NCBI GenBank assembly: GCA_964618855.1 | Contig: CAZUCD010000051.1 | Location: forward strand, 1-23,567 | Length of the DNA stretch: 23,567 bases | Direction: 5' to 3' | From: CAZUCD01 sp964618855 | Lineage (GTDB): Bacteria; Sumerlaeota; Sumerlaeia; SLMS01; JANRJK01 | Part shown: positions 21,619-23,567 of the stretch, in pieces | Position numbering within the stretch: position 1 is the stretch's first letter | How the letters are laid out: each line of letters starts with the position of its first letter | Translations under genes and position numbers: made by a program | Notes under the pieces: generated by a model | Told to the model about the DNA's origin: nothing | What the model saw: only the letters and a program-made list of their open reading frames with translations | Database searches by the model: none

Positions 21619-21637
21619 ACTTGCGTATTATGCAAGT
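21619..21637 (+). promoter_or_regulatory. Inverted repeat over the probable carD promoter
   Basis: ACTTGC (21619-21624) and GCAAGT (21632-21637) form a perfect 6-bp inverted repeat with 7-nt spacing, and TATTAT (21626-21631), one base from the -10 consensus, sits inside it. No good -35 is seen. The start would be near 21638, giving a ~60-nt leader. An operator overlapping the -10 box would suit autoregulation or a dimeric repressor. Confidence 0.4.
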
Positions 21638-21696
21638 TGATTGCCTTGGCGGCACTCCGCCATATCACACCCAGACAGACAGATCGGCAACGCAAC

Positions 21697-22488
21697 ATGA
21701 TGAAATTCAAGATCGGCGAGACCATCATCGAGCCGACCAATGGCATCTGCGTCATGAAGGGCATGAAGCGCATGACCGTCGACGGCAAGGAGATGACCAT
21801 GTACATCTTCGACGCCCAAAACGCGAAGGTCTTCGTCCCCGTTGACCAGGTCGAGAAGCGCAACATCCGCCGCCCGATGAACCGGGAGGACGTCAAGCGC
21901 GTGCTCGCCAACCTCAAGCAGCCCGTCGCGCCCAACCGCAACGACGCCCGCCTCCAGTACAACAACTACCGCGACGTCATGAAGTCCGGCGACCCCATCA
22001 GGATCACCCGCCTCCTGCGCGACCTCTACATCCTCGACGAGGCCGACGACCTGAAGGGCAAAGAGAAGGAAATCATGGACCAGGCGAAGAAGTTCCTCTG
22101 CGACGAGATCGCCTTCGTCCGCGAGGCGTCCAAGATCCAGGTCATGGAGGCCATCAACGAGGCCCTCCGCCAAATGTACAAAAAGAAGATCGCCAAGGAC
22201 AAGGAGAAGGCCAAGAAGAGCGGCGTCGGCCTGCCCCTCGGCATCCTCGGATACGAGGACGACGAGGAGGCCGAGGACGACGTGCTGATCGAAGAGGGCG
22301 ACGAACTCGACCGCTCCCTCGACGCGCCCGCCGCGCGCGCCCGCACCAAGTCCCGCAAGAAGCTCGAACTCGACGAGGCCAGCGAGGCGGAACTCGCCCA
22401 GGAGTTCGGCGACGACGAGGAAGACATGGCGGAAAAGCTGGACGTCGTGGCCGAGGACGACGAGTTGGGCCCACGCCGCAGACGCTAG
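21697..22488 (+). CDS. carD: CarD/CdnL-family RNA polymerase-binding regulator with acidic tail
   Basis: This 263-residue protein starts with the CarD_CdnL_TRCF domain, a Tudor-like fold that binds the RNA polymerase beta subunit (FKIGETIIEPTNGICVMKGM, YIFDAQNAKVFVPVDQVEKR, NIRRPMNREDVKRVLANL). The all-helical DNA-contacting domain (to ~165) follows (NNYRDVMKSGDPIRITRLLR, IMDQAKKFLCDEIAFVREAS, EAINEAL). CarD proteins stabilise the open complex at rRNA and other promoters. From ~165 a Lys-rich stretch leads to a ~90-residue tail with acidic blocks (EDDEEAEDD, GDDEEDMAEKLD) broken by a basic patch and ending PRRRR. This makes it ~100 residues longer than CdnL/CarD of ~160 aa. ATG 21697 is taken because the domain begins there. 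A hairpin terminator follows. Confidence 0.88.
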   Translation: MMKFKIGETIIEPTNGICVMKGMKRMTVDGKEMTMYIFDAQNAKVFVPVDQVEKRNIRRPMNREDVKRVLANLKQPVAPNRNDARLQYNNYRDVMKSGDPIRITRLLRDLYILDEADDLKGKEKEIMDQAKKFLCDEIAFVREASKIQVMEAINEALRQMYKKKIAKDKEKAKKSGVGLPLGILGYEDDEEAEDDVLIEEGDELDRSLDAPAARARTKSRKKLELDEASEAELAQEFGDDEEDMAEKLDVVAEDDELGPRRRR

Positions 22489-22528
22489 CTAACAGGGCCC
22501 AGACGTCAGGGCCCGGAGACCAGAGGAC

Positions 22529-22574
22529 AGGGGCCGGAGGGGTCGAGAGATCGAACCTCCGGCCCCTCGCACTT
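22529..22574. terminator. Bidirectional hairpin terminator between carD and the GT4 gene
   Basis: A perfect 12-bp stem (22529-22540 with 22556-22567) encloses a second small palindrome TCGA-GAGA-TCGA. It is followed on the plus strand by CGCACTTT. It lies 40 nt after the carD stop, between two convergent genes. Confidence 0.7.
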
Positions 22575-22680
22575 TCCGGCCCCCAGCCCCCGGCCTCTAG
22601 CTCCCGTCCTTCAGCCCCTGGCCCCCGTCCTTCAGCCCCCCGCCTCCGGCCTCTGATCCCCAGTCTCCGGCCCCCGCTTC
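22571..22680. repeat. Degenerate C-rich repeat tract at the end of the GT4 gene
   Basis: The tract is built from variants of CCCGTCCTTCAGCCCC (22603-22618 and again 22624-22639, 21 bp apart), CCGGCCTCT and CCGGCCCCC. It runs into the 3' end of the glycosyltransferase gene and supplies its stop and the tail GPETGDQRPEAGG. Similar purine/pyrimidine-biased words continue to its left at 22500-22530. It looks like slippage-prone low-complexity DNA. Confidence 0.6.
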
Positions 22681-23567
22681 TCAAGCACTTCGCGGTACAC
22701 TGCAAACTGGCGGTCGAAGACCGCCTGCCAGGTCTGCTTCCGCGCATGGGCCAGCGCGTTCGCCGACAGCGCCCGGCGCACCCCGTCCTCCTCATACAGC
22801 CTCTTCATCGCCGCTGCGATGTGCTCCGGCTCGGCCGCGGGCACGTTCAGCCCCGTCTCCCCATGCCGCACCACCGCACCCGGGCCCGTCCCCGCCACAG
22901 TGATTGCCGGCAGGCCGCTCGCCATCCCCTCCAGCACCACGTTCCCGAAAGTCTCCGTCACGGAGCAGAACACGAGCACGTCCGCGCTCGCGTACGCCGC
23001 CGCGAGCTCCTCCCCCAGCACATACCCCGGGAAGTACGCGTCGGGGGCGATCCTGCGCACGGCTTCGCGCTTCGGGCCGTCCCCGATCCACATGAACCGC
23101 GCCTTCGGGCAGGTGCTCCGGATCGAGGCCCACGCCCGCGCCACCGGCTCGACGTTCTTCTCGCTCACCAGCCTACCCGCGTACGCGAAGAGGACGCCCC
23201 GGTCCGGCACCCCCGCCTCCCGCCGCAGCGCCTCGCTCCGGTGCTTCGGGGAGAACCGCTCGCAATCCACCCCGCGCGGCCAAAGCTCCATCCGCTCGAT
23301 CCCGTGCGACCGCAGCTCCTCCATGATCGGCACCGTCGGCACCAGCACGCGCGCACACGACCCGTAAAACCAGCGGAAGTACTCCCACAGCTTCCCCTCG
23401 AGGAACCCCACCCGGTAGTACCGCAGGTACGTCGGAAAGTGCGTGTGGTACGCGCCGATGGCCGGCACCCCGCGGGCCAGCGCCCATTTCAGCACGCACC
23501 GCCCCCCCAGGTCCGGCGTTCCGAGCTGCACCAGGTCCGGCGCATACCGGTCTAGCTCATCCCAGAC
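22632..23567 (-). CDS. GT4-family glycosyltransferase, 5' end cut off (partial)
   Basis: The frame is open to the right edge of the window, so the N-terminus is missing; at least 311 residues are present. The protein is a GT-B retaining glycosyltransferase of family 4. Visible are APDLVQLGTP, AIGAYHTHFPTYLRYY, a hinge with ELWPRGVDCERFSP, the donor-domain start LFAYAGRLVSEKNVEPVARA, FMWIGDGPKREAVRR, and the EX7E motif in VTETFGNVVLEGMASGLPAI. GETGLNVP follows it. This pattern suits mannosyltransferases such as those acting on phosphatidylinositol or exopolysaccharide, as in the GtfA/PimB/MgtA-like group, but the acceptor cannot be told. The last ~15 residues (KRGPETGDQRPEAGG) come from a low-complexity repeat and are probably not functional. 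It converges with carD across a hairpin terminator. Confidence 0.88.
   Translation of the reverse strand, partial: VWDELDRYAPDLVQLGTPDLGGRCVLKWALARGVPAIGAYHTHFPTYLRYYRVGFLEGKLWEYFRWFYGSCARVLVPTVPIMEELRSHGIERMELWPRGVDCERFSPKHRSEALRREAGVPDRGVLFAYAGRLVSEKNVEPVARAWASIRSTCPKARFMWIGDGPKREAVRRIAPDAYFPGYVLGEELAAAYASADVLVFCSVTETFGNVVLEGMASGLPAITVAGTGPGAVVRHGETGLNVPAAEPEHIAAAMKRLYEEDGVRRALSANALAHARKQTWQAVFDRQFAVYREVLEKRGPETGDQRPEAGG

Noticed and set aside
21439..21696. 86-residue N-terminal extension of carD
   Set aside because: The CarD domain starts at the ATG at 21697; the upstream codons lie over the -10 element and an inverted repeat and give an Arg/Pro/Thr-rich shadow.

Overview
The window is GC-rich bacterial DNA with no rRNA, tRNA or CRISPR array that I can see. 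Several traits point to a Gram-negative-type, deep-branching phylum near the Planctomycetota/Verrucomicrobiota or candidate phyla such as Sumerlaeota. These are short type IV pilin-like proteins with an 'ENLxKIDGAKxQWALE' core, Pro-Thr linked PPC-domain exoproteases, a planctomycete-like ClpS variant, and MglA/Roadblock/DUF4388 genes. This placement is an inference from family flavour, not from a marker gene.

Layout. (1) 1-2088, plus strand: the 3' end of a collagen-like repeat protein, a hairpin terminator, then a GT2 glycosyltransferase with C-terminal TPRs. (2) 2033-4579, minus strand: a two-gene unit of a secreted FecR-domain protein with a long NPF/DPF linker and a small membrane protein. 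(3) 5113-9843, plus strand: an exported trypsin-like protease with two PPC domains and a strong terminator, then clpS, ribD and a second glycosyltransferase. (4) 9850-10694, minus strand: two paralogous type IV pilin-like genes behind a good sigma-54 promoter, followed by a 564-bp gap with a tandem ~120-bp hairpin-rich repeat. (5) 11259-21027, minus strand: ten closely spaced genes. (6) 21697-22488, plus strand: a CarD-family regulator. (7) 22632-23567, minus strand: a GT4 glycosyltransferase cut by the window edge.

Region 5 is the most interesting part. In transcription order it encodes a TPR/Roadblock-like protein, a four-helix membrane protein with a Roadblock-like domain, an MglB-like Roadblock protein, an MglA GTPase with a 210-residue C-terminal extension, and another Roadblock protein. 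Then come a DUF4388 protein with two MshEN-like (c-di-GMP-binding type) motifs, a receiver domain on a long helical stalk ending in a membrane anchor, PgeF, a PilM-like ASKHA protein and an exported coiled-coil protein. My inference is a membrane-associated small-GTPase signalling module that could set polarity or activity of a surface machine, perhaps the type IV pili encoded next door. The order TPR-RB, TM-RB, MglB, MglA-ext, RB, DUF4388/MshEN, REC-stalk-TM is not one I recognise as a described system.

Several starts were chosen by Shine-Dalgarno fit or 4-nt ATGA overlaps rather than by the longest open frame. These are GTG at 1000, GTG at 4579, ATG at 5113, ATG at 12134, ATG at 13514, ATG at 17487 and ATG at 21027.
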